A DNA stretch of 64,000 bases from Acidithiobacillus caldus ATCC 51756 (GCF_000175575.2 NZ_CP005986.1:1495549-1559548); one strand, 5' to 3'. Counted from the stretch's first letter, positions 18,256 to 27,594 are shown. Numbers and translations: made by a program. The notes: generated by a model from the sequence alone, not told the origin.

Positions 18256-19194
18256 TTACGCCCTCACTGCTCCTTTGGCTGCTACCCCCAGTTCCGCGAC
18301 AAAGGCGGGGTAAAAGGACTGTGGATCTTCCGGCAGGGCTCCTTCCAGAGCGCAGACCCTGGCCGCCAAGCCATGGGCCACCTGCAGTGCCTTGGCCACG
18401 GTGGCGCCGAGCCTGCGGGCGTAGAGCCACCCGGCGCTGAAGGCATCTCCAGCGCCGACGGTATCCACCACGGATATGGACAGGGCGTGGCTACGGGTCA
18501 GGGTCGCCCCGTCCCAGTGCATCGCTCCCTGGGGCCCACAGGTCAGGACGATCTCAGCCACGCCAAAACGCTGCGCCAGGGCCGGCAAGATCGCTTCGGC
18601 ATCGCCACGCCCCAAGCCAAACTCACGCTGCAGGACACCCAGCTCTTCGTCATTGCATTTCAGGGTGTCGGCACCCTGCAGGAGCTCTGCCAGCCAGGGG
18701 CGCTGCCAGCAGCCGTCGCGCAGGTTGATGTCCACGAACCGCCCCCAAGCCCGCGACGCCAGGAAACGCCAGGTTGCACGGCTCGGCCCTTCCTCGCGCA
18801 ATGCGAGACTACCGTGATAGAGGAGGTAGGACGTTTCCAGGGCCCTTACCCGCAGCTCCTCGTCTGCGTCGATGGCGTCGTAGGCCTGATGCGGCAAGAT
18901 CTCGAAGCGGTGCATGCCGGTTCCGAGCCGCTGCACCAGAATCCGTCCCGTTGGCAGCTGCGCGTCTTCCTGCAACCAGGCCGCGGCACCTGGCCAGCGC
19001 CGCAACAGCCCGCGGATTTCGGCCGCAGGTGCATCCCGGCCCACGCGGCTGATGAAGCGCGCCGTCTCCCCCAATGCCCAAAGGTGACACGCCACGTTGA
19101 AGGGAGCGCCGCCCAGGCGCTTTGCGTCGCCAAAATCGTCCACCAGACATTCACCGAATACCCAGATGGGCTGCGCCGCCCGGGTATCGCTCAC
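18256..19194 (-). CDS. PfkB-family fructokinase
   Basis: A 312-residue ribokinase-fold sugar kinase. The N-terminal GECLVDDFGDAKRLGGAPFNVACHL-type substrate region has the paired glycines, and the C-terminal PfkB signature DTVGAGDAFSAG carries the catalytic aspartate. In the sucrose cluster its likely role is phosphorylating fructose released by sucrose synthase to fructose-6-phosphate, the SPS substrate. The GTG start overlaps the TGA of the mechanosensitive channel gene (GTGA, 19191-19194). Specificity for fructose is inferred from neighbours only. Confidence 0.88.
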   Translation of the reverse strand: MSDTRAAQPIWVFGECLVDDFGDAKRLGGAPFNVACHLWALGETARFISRVGRDAPAAEIRGLLRRWPGAAAWLQEDAQLPTGRILVQRLGTGMHRFEILPHQAYDAIDADEELRVRALETSYLLYHGSLALREEGPSRATWRFLASRAWGRFVDINLRDGCWQRPWLAELLQGADTLKCNDEELGVLQREFGLGRGDAEAILPALAQRFGVAEIVLTCGPQGAMHWDGATLTRSHALSISVVDTVGAGDAFSAGWLYARRLGATVAKALQVAHGLAARVCALEGALPEDPQSFYPAFVAELGVAAKGAVRA

Positions 19195-19736
19195 GACTTG
19201 TCCTCCAGCGGCTCCCGTCGCACCACGCGCTGAAAAAACAGATTGTTGGGGATCACGACAACCCGCCCGTCCTCCTGTCTGAGCTCGGTGAACATGAGGT
19301 TTTCTTCGATGACCTCACCACTGAGCCCCTCGGGAAAAATCTCGATACGCTGGCCCATCTGCAGGGGTCGCCAAAACCAGATGAAAAATCGCGCGGTGAC
19401 GTTGCTGACCATGGTCCAGACCGCCAGCAGACCCACTCCGATGACCGCCAGCATACTGACAAAGGTCGTCCAGATGGCCGATACATCCAGACCCCACAGT
19501 CGCAGCAATACCACCGCCACCAAGAGCCACAGGAACCAGCCCGTCACCCGCCGCAGGATGGCAAGGTAAGCGCGCGAGACCCGCCGTCGACTCTCCAGCA
19601 GAACGAAGAGCTTGGCAAAGATCCCATTGAGAAAGCGCGATACCAGCACACCCAGAGCCAGGAGTACGACGGAATAGGCCAGGTGCATCAGGACCCACTG
19701 GCTATCCACGGGCAAGGTGGACCAGAACGACGACAC
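19191..19736 (-). CDS. Small MscS-type mechanosensitive channel
   Basis: A 181-residue inner membrane protein with three hydrophobic helices (about 15-40, 60-85, 90-115) followed by a short MscS beta domain: SNVTARFFIWFWRPLQMGQR, then VIPNNLFF near the C-terminus. It is far shorter than E. coli MscS (286 aa), lacking most of the cytoplasmic cage. The start is GTG. It is the first gene of the sucrose operon and is translationally coupled to fructokinase, suggesting a role in turgor control or solute release linked to sucrose as an osmolyte (inference). Confidence 0.85.
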   Translation of the reverse strand: MSSFWSTLPVDSQWVLMHLAYSVVLLALGVLVSRFLNGIFAKLFVLLESRRRVSRAYLAILRRVTGWFLWLLVAVVLLRLWGLDVSAIWTTFVSMLAVIGVGLLAVWTMVSNVTARFFIWFWRPLQMGQRIEIFPEGLSGEVIEENLMFTELRQEDGRVVVIPNNLFFQRVVRREPLEDKS

Positions 19737-19770
19737 GTTTTCCCTCCCAATTGCTAAAGGACTTCCCGGG

Positions 19771-19791
19771 CCGCGGCGTGGAGCGCCGCGG
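19771..19791 (-). other. Strong GC stem-loop in the mscS leader / downstream of pstA
   Basis: Perfect 8-bp arms CCGCGGCG / CGCCGCGG around a 5-base loop, without a following T-tract on the minus strand. It could end or protect the pst transcript or be the 5' structure of the sucrose operon mRNA. Confidence 0.5.
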
Positions 19792-19809
19792 CACTACTAT
19801 TACCTATGG

Positions 19810-19818
19810 AGTATAACA
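19810..19818 (-). promoter_or_regulatory. Extended -10 promoter candidate for the mscS-sucrose operon
   Basis: Minus-strand TGTTATACT is a TGn-extended -10 (TATACT) about 75 bases before the mscS start. A lone CTGTCAT (plus-strand ATGACAG at 19826-19832), identical to a Pho-box half-site, lies just upstream. No clear -35 is seen. Confidence 0.4.
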
Positions 19819-19845
19819 CAAACTAATGACAGGCGCTGATGTGCC

Positions 19846-20688
19846 TCATGAACGTCCGGCGCGACGCAGGACGTAGCGCGCACCAAGGCTCAGGATCAAG
19901 ATGAAGAGGACCGTGACCAGGGCGCCGGCCCAGGCCAAGGCCTGGAGATCGGCGTAGGGGGACATGGCAAATTGGTAAATGGCGATGGGCAAACTGGCAA
20001 TGGGACGGTTGAGATCCGTGGACCAGAACTGGTTATTGAGGACCGTAAAGATCAACGGCGCGGTTTCACCGCTGATGCGCGCCAGGGCCAGCAGGATGCC
20101 CGTCAGAATACCCGCCGCCGCCGCCCGGTAGGTAACCCGCAAAACCATTTTCCAGTGGGGTGCGCCCAAAGCCAGGGCGGCCTCCCGCAGGCTCCCCGGG
20201 ACGAGCTGGAGCATCTCGTCGGTGGTACGCAGCACCACGGGGATGAAGATGATCGTCAGGGCAAAGGCACCGGCCCATCCCGAATAATGCTCCATGGGAT
20301 AGACCACGATACTGAAGGCAAAAAGGCCGATGACGATGGAGGGCGCGCTGAGCAGGATATCGTTGAAAAAACGGACCACCATCCCCAGTCGTTTACCCCG
20401 CGAGAATTCCGCCAGAAAAGTCCCGGCAAGCACACCCAGGGGGGTACCTACGAGGACTGCAAGCCCAACCAGGAGCAGACTGCCGACGAAGGCATTGCGC
20501 AAACCGCCGACATTGCCCGGCGCCGGCGTATCCAAACGAAAAAGGGACAGATTCAGCGCCGCAACCCCAAACTTCAGGGTGGTGAAGAGAATCCAGCCCA
20601 GGACGAAGAGCCCGGCGAGGGTCACCAGCAGGGACATGGAAAAATGAAAGCGATTCCAGAATCGTCGCCGACGGTAAAGGGTATTCAT
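19846..20688 (-). CDS. pstA: Phosphate ABC transporter permease PstA
   Basis: Inner membrane permease (280 aa) of the high-affinity phosphate importer, with six hydrophobic segments. The cytoplasmic coupling loop lies in EAALALGAPHWKMVLRVTY, followed by GILTGILLALARISGETAPL, typical of PstA. The ATG at 20686-20688 overlaps the pstC stop by 4 bases (ATGA), which decides the start over an upstream in-frame one. The operon ends here: the expected pstB ATPase and phoU genes do not follow, and the next genes belong to the sucrose module. Confidence 0.95.
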   Translation of the reverse strand: MNTLYRRRRFWNRFHFSMSLLVTLAGLFVLGWILFTTLKFGVAALNLSLFRLDTPAPGNVGGLRNAFVGSLLLVGLAVLVGTPLGVLAGTFLAEFSRGKRLGMVVRFFNDILLSAPSIVIGLFAFSIVVYPMEHYSGWAGAFALTIIFIPVVLRTTDEMLQLVPGSLREAALALGAPHWKMVLRVTYRAAAAGILTGILLALARISGETAPLIFTVLNNQFWSTDLNRPIASLPIAIYQFAMSPYADLQALAWAGALVTVLFILILSLGARYVLRRAGRS

Positions 20689-21641
20689 AGACCAGACTTC
20701 CCCTGGGCATTTTCCAGGCGCCACAACAGCAGACGGGCGCCGATGAGGATGATCAAGGTCATGGCAAAGAGCAGAAAACCCAGTGCCAACAGGGAAGATT
20801 GGTGCAGCGGCGTGGTCGCCTCGGCAAACTCATTGGCCAGCAGTGCGGCAATGGAATTCCCTGGCTTCAGCAAAGAGGCGCTCAGCTGATGGGCATTGCC
20901 GATGACGAAGGTGACCGCCATGGTTTCCCCCAGGGCGCGACCCAGACCCAGAAAGATTCCCCCAAGCACCGCGCTGCGCGTGTACGCCAGCACGACGTGG
21001 CGCTGTACCTCCCAGGACGTGGCACCCAGGGCATAGGCCGACTCCCGCAGCATGGGCGGTACCACCGTGAAGACGTCGCGCATGATGGAGGCGATGAAGG
21101 GCAAGACCATCACCGCCAGCACGAGGCCCGCCGTAAGCATACCGATGCCCATGGGCGGACCCCGAAAAAAGATACCGATGGCGGGTAAAGTGCCCACGTG
21201 GGCCGTGATCCAAGGTTCCAGCTTCGCGAACCAGGGAGCAAAGACGAACAGGCCCCACATGCCGAAAACGATGCTGGGGATGGCGGCGAGCAACTCGATG
21301 GCACTGCCCACCGGTCGCCCGAGCCAGGCCGGTGCCAGATTCGTCACGAAAAGGGCGACTCCATAGGCTACGGGTACCGCCACCAGCAGGGCAATGGCCG
21401 AGCTGATGAGCGTGCCGGCAATGGGAATCCAGCCGCCAAAAAGTTCGCGCCCGGGATCCCAACGGGCCGTCCACAGAAAGGACCAGCCGAAATGGTGAAA
21501 GGTCGGCCAGGATCGCCAAAAGAGCGTGACCGCGACACCCAGGAGTACGAGCAAGACCGAAAACGCCGCAAAGCGGGCGAGATTGCGAAACACGACGTCC
21601 CCCACTCCCGAGCGGGGGGATCCAGGACTAGACGCAAGCAT
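20685..21641 (-). CDS. pstC: Phosphate ABC transporter permease PstC
   Basis: Permease partner of PstA (318 aa). Hydrophobic segments begin at about residue 20; the family coupling loop is ESAYALGATSWEVQRHVVL, followed by FLGLGRALGETMAVTFVIGNA. The frame is open to 21716, but the ATG at 21639-21641 has GGAG eight bases upstream and gives the normal N-terminus. A stem-loop separates it from pstS, consistent with higher expression of the binding protein than of the permeases. Confidence 0.95.
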   Translation of the reverse strand: MLASSPGSPRSGVGDVVFRNLARFAAFSVLLVLLGVAVTLFWRSWPTFHHFGWSFLWTARWDPGRELFGGWIPIAGTLISSAIALLVAVPVAYGVALFVTNLAPAWLGRPVGSAIELLAAIPSIVFGMWGLFVFAPWFAKLEPWITAHVGTLPAIGIFFRGPPMGIGMLTAGLVLAVMVLPFIASIMRDVFTVVPPMLRESAYALGATSWEVQRHVVLAYTRSAVLGGIFLGLGRALGETMAVTFVIGNAHQLSASLLKPGNSIAALLANEFAEATTPLHQSSLLALGFLLFAMTLIILIGARLLLWRLENAQGKSGL

Positions 21642-21669
21642 GGGAAGACTCCATGGACACGGAAAGGCC

Positions 21670-21688
21670 GCGTCCTGGCACAGGACGC
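21670..21688 (-). other. Intercistronic stem-loop between pstS and pstC
   Basis: GCGTCCTG-GCA-CAGGACGC: perfect 8-bp stem with a 3-base loop in the 103-base pstS-pstC gap. This is the usual position for a structure that stabilises the pstS message or reduces read-through into the permease genes. Confidence 0.55.
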
Positions 21689-21744
21689 AGCCCGGAAAAG
21701 GCCGGACAGTGGGCACCCACCGTCCGATCCCGCCTCAGACAGGC

Positions 21745-22770
21745 TTACAGACCCAGCTTACTCTTCCAGTAGCCCTGGATCTGCTTCACCGTCCCATCGG
21801 GCAAGGGCACATAGGCCAGCTGTTCCGCCTCACGCTTCGCCTCGGGCGCCGTCAGCGACCAACGGAAGAACTTCACGACCTCCTCATTGGTCGCCTTGGG
21901 CGCATCTTCCCGGAGCATGACCCAGGTGGTAGCCGTGATGGGCCAGCTCTCGGCACCCTTCTGGTTGGTCAGGATCAGGTAGAAGTCCTCGGTCTTGCCG
22001 TAGTCCGCATTGGCCGCCGCCGCCTGGAAGGTCTTCAGATCGGGCAGGACCACCTTGCCCGCCGCATTGCGCATACGGGTGTAGGCCAGCTTGTTCTCCG
22101 AGGCGTAGGCCTGTTCGACGTAGCCTATGGATCCCACGGTTTTCTGGACCAGGGCGGCAACACCCTGATTACCCTTGCCACCCGCTCCCACCGGCCAGGG
22201 TATTTCGGTGTTTGGCTTGCCCACCTTTTCGGCCCACTCTGGGCTCACCTTGGACAGATAGTCGGTAAAATTGAAGGTCGTACCGGAACCGTCGGAGCGG
22301 TGTACCACGCTGATGTCCAGATCCGGCAGCTTCAGGCCCTTGTTGAGGGCAACGATGGCAGGATCGTTCCACTTGGTGATCTTGCCGAGATAAATGTCCG
22401 CCAGGACCTTGCCGTCCAGGACCATCTGCCCAGGCTCGATGCCCGGCAGATTGACGATGGGGGCGATGCCGATGATGATGGCGGGGAACTGGATCAGGTG
22501 ATCCTTACGCAGCTCCTCGCTGGTCAGCGGCTTGTCCGTGGCCCCGAAGCCCGCCAGCCCGGCCTTGATGTCCTTGATACCCTGGCCCGAGCCACCGCCG
22601 CCGTAGTTGGTCTCGACACCGGTCTTTTCCTTGTAGGTGGCGGCCCACTTGGTCAGTACCGGCTGGATGGCCGTACTGCCGGAACCCGTCAAGGTTTCTG
22701 CCGCCTGCACCGCTCCCGCCATACCCAGGGAAAGCAGACTCACGCTCAGAGCAACTACTTTGATATTCAT
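21745..22770 (-). CDS. pstS: Phosphate-binding periplasmic protein PstS
   Basis: A 341-residue substrate-binding protein. A Sec signal peptide (about 1-23, ending AGAVQA-AE) precedes ETLTGSGSTAIQPVLTKW, the phosphate-binding loop, with further ligand segments in GGSGQGIKDI and RSDGSGTTFNFTDYL. It captures phosphate in the periplasm and delivers it to PstC/PstA. A perfect Pho box lies about 65 bases upstream, so expression should depend on PhoB under phosphate limitation. Confidence 0.97.
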   Translation of the reverse strand: MNIKVVALSVSLLSLGMAGAVQAAETLTGSGSTAIQPVLTKWAATYKEKTGVETNYGGGGSGQGIKDIKAGLAGFGATDKPLTSEELRKDHLIQFPAIIIGIAPIVNLPGIEPGQMVLDGKVLADIYLGKITKWNDPAIVALNKGLKLPDLDISVVHRSDGSGTTFNFTDYLSKVSPEWAEKVGKPNTEIPWPVGAGGKGNQGVAALVQKTVGSIGYVEQAYASENKLAYTRMRNAAGKVVLPDLKTFQAAAANADYGKTEDFYLILTNQKGAESWPITATTWVMLREDAPKATNEEVVKFFRWSLTAPEAKREAEQLAYVPLPDGTVKQIQGYWKSKLGL

Positions 22771-22817
22771 GATGTTACGCCCTCTCTATCGGTTATTCGT
22801 CAAAGTACAGCGTACAA

Positions 22818-22851
22818 ACTATAGCAGGCGAATATGACAGTATGATGACAG
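22818..22851 (-). promoter_or_regulatory. Pho box and -10 of pstS
   Basis: On the minus strand CTGTCATCATACTGTCAT (22834-22851) consists of two identical 7-base CTGTCAT repeats with a 4-base spacer, a textbook PhoB site. A -10 TATAGT (22818-22823) follows 10 bases downstream, the expected place for a PhoB-dependent promoter without a -35. Confidence 0.95.
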
Positions 22852-22872
22852 TCGGCAGAAATCGCAGGATGC

Positions 22873-22888
22873 GGGGGCCTTTGCCCCC
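22873..22888. other. Stem-loop between divergent pstS and ribF
   Basis: GGGGGCCTTTGCCCCC forms a 6-bp GC stem with a 4-base loop in the 184-base divergent region. There is no T-tract in either direction beyond CTTT in the loop. Its function is unknown. Confidence 0.35.
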
Positions 22889-22954
22889 CCATGCAAGACG
22901 GGTCGCTTTGGGCTAAGATAGCGGCCACTTTGTGCCCGTGGAATACTGCCTGTC

Positions 22955-23926
22955 ATGTCCGGTCACCTTGAGACCCCGGCGCTGCGCCTGCACCGTCTGC
23001 GCCGGCACGCTCCACAGCCGCGCGCCACCGCCCTGACCATCGGCAATTTCGATGGCGTGCACCGTGGCCACCAGGCCCTGATTACCGCCATGGATGGGCC
23101 GGTGCGCAGCGTGCTGACCTTCGAGCCCTTACCGCGCGAATATTTCCACCGCGAGCAGGCACCGGCACGGCTCAGTTCACTGCGTGAAAAAGCCAGTGCG
23201 CTCAGCCGGACCGGGGTCGACGAAATCTACGTTGCCCGCTTCGACGGGGCCCTGGCGAGCCTGAGCGCCGAGGATTTCGTCCGCGAGATCCTCCATCGGC
23301 GCCTCGGCGCCCAGAGTGTCCACGTTGGCCACGATTTCCGCTTCGGCGCGGGTCGCCGAGGCGATTTCGACCTCCTGGCGCGCATGGGTCGGCAGCTGGG
23401 CTTTCGCGTGCAGGAGCAGCCGCCTTTCTGTCTGGACGGCGAGCGCGTCAGCAGCACCGGCATTCGCCAATTCCTACACGCAGGAAAGATGGACGCGGCG
23501 GCTCGGTGGCTCGGCCGACCCTACGCCATCTGCGGGCGCGTGGTGGGTGGCGATCGCATCGGGCGCGAGCTGGGCTTCCCCACGGCCAATATCGATCTGG
23601 CGCGCCGTCCACCACCGCTTCGCGGTATCTTTGCCGGCGTCCTGCACACCCCCCGCCAGTCCTGGCCCGCCGCCATCAGTATCGGCCTACGACCTACCGT
23701 CGGCGGAAAGCGCCTGCTCCTGGAAGCCCACTGTCTCGATGTGACGGTGGATCTGTACGGGCAACGGGTGGAAGTCCAACTCCTGCACAAATGGCGGGAC
23801 GAAGCCCATTACGCCCAGCTGGACGAGCTCATTGCCGCCATAGGTCAGGACGTCGCCAAAACCCGCCAATATTTTCTCGATCACCCCGACGCTTTGGGAC
23901 ACCCATGGATTACAAGAACAGCCTGA
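22955..23926 (+). CDS. ribF: Bifunctional riboflavin kinase / FAD synthetase
   Basis: A 323-residue enzyme that phosphorylates riboflavin to FMN and adenylylates FMN to FAD. The N-terminal nucleotidyltransferase has TIGNFDGVHRGHQALI, GHDFRFGAGRRGD and SSTGIRQFL; the C-terminal flavokinase starts about residue 185 with GRVVGGDRIGRELGFPTANI. It is the first gene of the ribF-ileS-lspA unit conserved in proteobacteria, and its end overlaps ileS by 22 bases. Confidence 0.96.
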   Translation: MSGHLETPALRLHRLRRHAPQPRATALTIGNFDGVHRGHQALITAMDGPVRSVLTFEPLPREYFHREQAPARLSSLREKASALSRTGVDEIYVARFDGALASLSAEDFVREILHRRLGAQSVHVGHDFRFGAGRRGDFDLLARMGRQLGFRVQEQPPFCLDGERVSSTGIRQFLHAGKMDAAARWLGRPYAICGRVVGGDRIGRELGFPTANIDLARRPPPLRGIFAGVLHTPRQSWPAAISIGLRPTVGGKRLLLEAHCLDVTVDLYGQRVEVQLLHKWRDEAHYAQLDELIAAIGQDVAKTRQYFLDHPDALGHPWITRTA

Positions 23927-26718
23927 ACCTTCCCCAGACCGATTTCCCCATGCAGGGAAAGTTACCCAGCCGCGAGCCCGAGTTCCTGGCGCACTGGCAG
24001 AGCATGGGCCTCTACCAGCGCCTGCAGGAGGAGCGCGCCAACGCCGAGAGCTACATCCTGCACGACGGCCCGCCCTACGCCAACGGCAAGATCCACATCG
24101 GTCATGCCGTCAACAAGGTGCTCAAGGACATCATCAACAAAAGTCGGCTGATGGAAGGCATGCGCGTTCCCTACGTACCCGGCTGGGATTGCCACGGTTT
24201 GCCCATCGAGGTGCAGGTAGAGAAGGAGTTCGGTCGCCCGGGCGAGAAGTTGAGCCCCGCAGCCTTCCGCGAGGCCTGCCGCGCCTATGCCGAGAGCCAG
24301 ATTGCCGGACAGCGCGCGGACTTTGAGCGCCTGGGCATCCTCGGCGACTGGCAGCACCCCTACCGGACCATGGATTTCCGCGCCGAAGCCGACATTCTGC
24401 GTGAGCTCGGGCGCCTGACCCTGGCGGGTTTCGTCTACCGCGGCGCCAAACCCGTGCACTGGTGCGTCGATTGCGGTAGCGCCCTGGCCGAGGCCGAGGT
24501 GGAATACCAAGAACGCAATGATCCGGCCATCGACGTCACCTTCGTCGCCGCCGATCTGCCGCGCTGGCGCGAGCGGCTCCACCTGGCCGCCGACGTCGTC
24601 CCGGAAGTGGTCATCTGGACCACCACGCCCTGGACCCTTCCCGCCAACCAGGCCGTGGCGGTGCACCCGGATTACGAATATCGGCTGCTGCGCGAAGGCG
24701 GGCGCTGGTTCATCCTCGCCACCGAACTTGCCGAGACTGCCCTGGCCCGCTATGGCCACCCTGCGGTGGAGACCGTCGCCAGCTTCCCCGGCCGCGCGCT
24801 GGAGGGGCTCATGCTCCAGCACCCCTGGGAAGAACGGCAGGTTCCCATACTCACGGGCGACCACGTGACCCTGGAAGCCGGCACGGGCTGCGTCCATACC
24901 GCTCCTGCCCACGGCGTCGACGATTACCTTCTCGGCTTGCAGCACCATCTGCCCACGGATAGCCCGATGTTGGGTAGCGGTCGCTACCGCGCCGATCTCG
25001 GCGCGGGGCTCGGCGGCTTGAGCGTACAGGAGGCCAACGTGCGCGTGCCGGAACTGCTCCACGCCCGCGGGCGCCTCCTGCACCGTGAAAAGATCCACCA
25101 CAGTTATCCCCACTGCTGGCGCCACAAGACCCCCCTGCTCTTTCGCGCCACCCCGCAATGGTTCATCCGCATGGATGAGGGTGGGCTGCGGCAGCAGGCC
25201 CTGGCCGCCATCGCTACCACCCGCTGGATTCCCGAGTGGGGCCGCGAGCGGATCCAACAGATGGTGGCACAGCGGCCGGACTGGTGTATTTCGCGGCAAC
25301 GCTCCTGGGGAGTACCGGTGGCCCTTTACGCCTGCAGCCATTGTGGTGAGCCCTTGCGCGATGCGGCGCTCTTCGAGCGCATTGCCACCCTCGTCGAGGC
25401 CGAAGGTGTCGAGGCCTGGTATCGCCATCCCGACAGCGACTTTCTCCAGGGGGACGAGCGCTGCGCCCGCTGCGGCCACCGCCATTTCGACAAGGTCACC
25501 GATATCCTCGACGTCTGGTTCGACTCCGGCTCTACCCACGCCTTCGTCCTCGAGCGGCGACCCGAACTGCGCAGTCCCGCCGATCTGTATCTGGAAGGCT
25601 CGGATCAACACCGTGGCTGGTTTCAGTCTTCCCTTCTGGAATCCGTCGCTTCCCGTGGGCGCGCACCCTATCGCGCCGTTCTCACCCACGGCTTCACGGT
25701 AGACGCCGAGGGTCGCAAGATGAGCAAATCCCTGGGCAATGTCATCGCTCCGCAGCAGATCATCGACCGCTACGGTGCCGATATCCTGCGCCTGTGGGTG
25801 GCCTCCGAGGACTATCGCGGCGAGATACCCATTTCCGACGATATCCTCGCCCGCCTGGGCGACAGCTACCGGCGCATCCGCAACACGGCCCGCTTCATCC
25901 TCGGCAACAACCACGACTTCACGCCCAGCCGCGATACCCTTGCCCCAAGCGAACTGCTGGAGATGGATCGCTGGATGCTGGCGCGACTGGGGGATCTGCA
26001 GGAGCAGATTCGCGCCGCCTACCACGATTTTCAGTTCGTCAAGGTCGTCCAGGGCTTGCATCAGTTCTGCAATCTGGATCTGGGCGGGCTTTATCTGGAT
26101 GTGCTCAAGGATCGCCTCTACACCACCCCAGCGCGTTCACGGGCGCGCCGCTCGGCGCAAACGGTCCTGCAGTACATCCTCGAGGCCATGGTGCGCTGGA
26201 TGGCCCCCATCCTGAGCTTCACGGCCGAAGACATCTGGCAACATATGCCCGAGCGACCCGACGCCAGCGTATTCCTGAGCAGCTTTGTGGAGCTTCCACA
26301 GGTAGCCGATGCGGCAGCCTTGGAGACGCGCTGGCAAGGCCTGCGCAGTCTGCGCGAGGCGATCAATACCCTCATGGAACCCCTGCGTCGTGACAAGCGC
26401 ATCGGTTCGGGTCTGGATGCGCGGGTTCGAATCGATGCGTACGGCGACTGGTTCGCCAACCTGCGTGGTCTGGCGCAGGAATTGCGCTTTTTCCTCCTGT
26501 GCTCCGATGTCGAGCTGCGCGAACTCAGCTCGGCGCCCGCTGCGCAGGAGGGTGTACCCGCCGGGCTGCATATCGGTGTGGAGCCCGACACCGACCGCAA
26601 GTGCGCGCGCTGCTGGCACCGTCGACCCGATGTTGGACAGCATGCCCTACACCCTGAGCTCTGTGGTCGCTGTATCCAGAATCTTGGGGACGAGGGCGAG
26701 ACCCGGGAGTTTTGCTGA
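23905..26718 (+). CDS. ileS: Isoleucyl-tRNA synthetase
   Basis: Class I aminoacyl-tRNA synthetase (937 aa) charging tRNA-Ile. The HIGH motif is in [19 protein letters not shown] (about residue 58), KMSKS in [12 protein letters not shown] (about residue 602), and the CP1 editing domain lies between them, with [17 protein letters not shown]-terminal zinc finger (CARCWHRR ... CGRC) is present. A far earlier upstream start is open in frame but lies inside ribF; the ATG at 23905 gives [12 protein letters not shown], the family N-terminus. Confidence 0.97.
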   Translation: MDYKNSLNLPQTDFPMQGKLPSREPEFLAHWQSMGLYQRLQEERANAESYILHDGPPYANGKIHIGHAVNKVLKDIINKSRLMEGMRVPYVPGWDCHGLPIEVQVEKEFGRPGEKLSPAAFREACRAYAESQIAGQRADFERLGILGDWQHPYRTMDFRAEADILRELGRLTLAGFVYRGAKPVHWCVDCGSALAEAEVEYQERNDPAIDVTFVAADLPRWRERLHLAADVVPEVVIWTTTPWTLPANQAVAVHPDYEYRLLREGGRWFILATELAETALARYGHPAVETVASFPGRALEGLMLQHPWEERQVPILTGDHVTLEAGTGCVHTAPAHGVDDYLLGLQHHLPTDSPMLGSGRYRADLGAGLGGLSVQEANVRVPELLHARGRLLHREKIHHSYPHCWRHKTPLLFRATPQWFIRMDEGGLRQQALAAIATTRWIPEWGRERIQQMVAQRPDWCISRQRSWGVPVALYACSHCGEPLRDAALFERIATLVEAEGVEAWYRHPDSDFLQGDERCARCGHRHFDKVTDILDVWFDSGSTHAFVLERRPELRSPADLYLEGSDQHRGWFQSSLLESVASRGRAPYRAVLTHGFTVDAEGRKMSKSLGNVIAPQQIIDRYGADILRLWVASEDYRGEIPISDDILARLGDSYRRIRNTARFILGNNHDFTPSRDTLAPSELLEMDRWMLARLGDLQEQIRAAYHDFQFVKVVQGLHQFCNLDLGGLYLDVLKDRLYTTPARSRARRSAQTVLQYILEAMVRWMAPILSFTAEDIWQHMPERPDASVFLSSFVELPQVADAAALETRWQGLRSLREAINTLMEPLRRDKRIGSGLDARVRIDAYGDWFANLRGLAQELRFFLLCSDVELRELSSAPAAQEGVPAGLHIGVEPDTDRKCARCWHRRPDVGQHALHPELCGRCIQNLGDEGETREFC

Positions 26719-27176
26719 TGCTACGTTACCTTTGGTTGTCCCTGGCCGTCATTGTATTGGACCAAGGCGTCAAGCTGTGGCTGAGTCACATCTGGCGAGT
26801 CGGTCAGGGAATCGTCCTCATTCCCGGCCTTCTCGATCTGCGGCTCGTCCACAATACCGGCGCCGCCTTCAGCTTCCTGGCGGGCGCCGGCGGCTGGCAG
26901 CGCTGGCTGCTGATCCTCATTGCCCTGCTGGTCGCCGTAGTCATTGTTGCCATTTTGCGACGGCTCAAGGCCGGCTCCCACTGGACCGCCACGGCTTTGG
27001 CGCTCATTCTCGGCGGTGCCATGGGCAACCTCATCGACCGCATCCGCCTGGGCTACGTGGTCGATTTCATCGGTGCCCATTGGGGCCACCTCTATTGGCC
27101 CTACTTCAACATCGCCGACAGCGCCATCAGTATCGGGGCGGTGATGCTGGTCATCGACGCCTTCCGTCGCCATTGA
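26718..27176 (+). CDS. lspA: Signal peptidase II
   Basis: Inner membrane aspartyl protease (152 aa) that cleaves prolipoprotein signal peptides. Four membrane helices carry [35 protein letters not shown] and [11 protein letters not shown], with the catalytic aspartates in the last two motifs. The ATG overlaps the ileS stop (TGATG). Likely substrates in the window are the adaptor lipoprotein at 37714 and PilP at 60712. Confidence 0.96.
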   Translation: MLRYLWLSLAVIVLDQGVKLWLSHIWRVGQGIVLIPGLLDLRLVHNTGAAFSFLAGAGGWQRWLLILIALLVAVVIVAILRRLKAGSHWTATALALILGGAMGNLIDRIRLGYVVDFIGAHWGHLYWPYFNIADSAISIGAVMLVIDAFRRH

Positions 27177-27276
27177 GTCGATTTTTTTCCGGATCTGTCG
27201 TGCGGCGGTGACAAATGCCGACCCCACAGTCGATCCAGCGCCGAGTGCGTCTTTTGCTTTCAAAGGATTAAGCGTA

Positions 27277-27292
27277 TGGCATGGCTTTTGCC
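27277..27292 (+). promoter_or_regulatory. Sigma-54-like -24/-12 element
   Basis: TGGCATGGCTTTTGCC has GG and GC dinucleotides exactly 10 bases apart, as in the TGGCAC-N5-TTGCW consensus, 33 bases before the small basic-protein gene at 27325. No activator site was recognised. Confidence 0.45.
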
Positions 27293-27324
27293 TCTGTTAA
27301 GCGAGACCCTTTTCGGAGCATGCC

Positions 27325-27540
27325 ATGGACACCACCAACAAACTCCTGGCCGCCTTGCGCAGGGTGCGTAACTTTCCCAGTTACCACTCCTTCATGGCCG
27401 AGCACGAACGTCAGCGCATCAAGCGCGACTTGCAGTTGCGTCTCCTGCAGCTGCGCCGGCAGCGGCAGCGCGCTGCTGCGGCTCGCTACCAGGGGATCCG
27501 GGCACGGCGGCCCTTCTTTCTGCGCACCCTCTTCCACTGA
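27325..27540 (+). CDS. Small basic protein of unknown function
   Basis: A 71-residue, strongly basic, arginine/glutamine-rich protein with no membrane segment or signal peptide. The central part (about 25-55) is a predicted long helix, including RDLQLRLLQLRRQRQRAAA; the C-terminus ends in aromatic and basic residues (RPFFLRTLFH). I recognise no family. GGAG six bases before the ATG and a sigma-54-like element upstream support a real gene. It is convergent with the MshEN-like gene, with a stem-loop between them. RNA- or protein-binding is possible from composition but not demonstrated. Confidence 0.65.
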   Translation: MDTTNKLLAALRRVRNFPSYHSFMAEHERQRIKRDLQLRLLQLRRQRQRAAAARYQGIRARRPFFLRTLFH

Positions 27541-27557
27541 GTGACAGGCGACCTCGG

Positions 27558-27594
27558 CGGCAGTCGGTCCCTGGGGACACTAGACCAACTGCCG
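27558..27594. terminator. Nested stem-loop between convergent genes
   Basis: Outer 7-bp arms CGGCAGT / ACTGCCG enclose inner GTCC/GGAC pairing. It sits between the small basic-protein gene and the MshEN-like gene, overlapping the stop of the latter. There is no T-tract; possible bidirectional terminator. Confidence 0.45.

Noticed and set aside
23962-26061. 699-codon minus-strand frame opposite ileS
   Set aside because: Antisense shadow of a clear isoleucyl-tRNA synthetase; no domain recognised.
27177-27200. T-run after lspA as terminator
   Set aside because: No stable stem directly precedes the T-tract.
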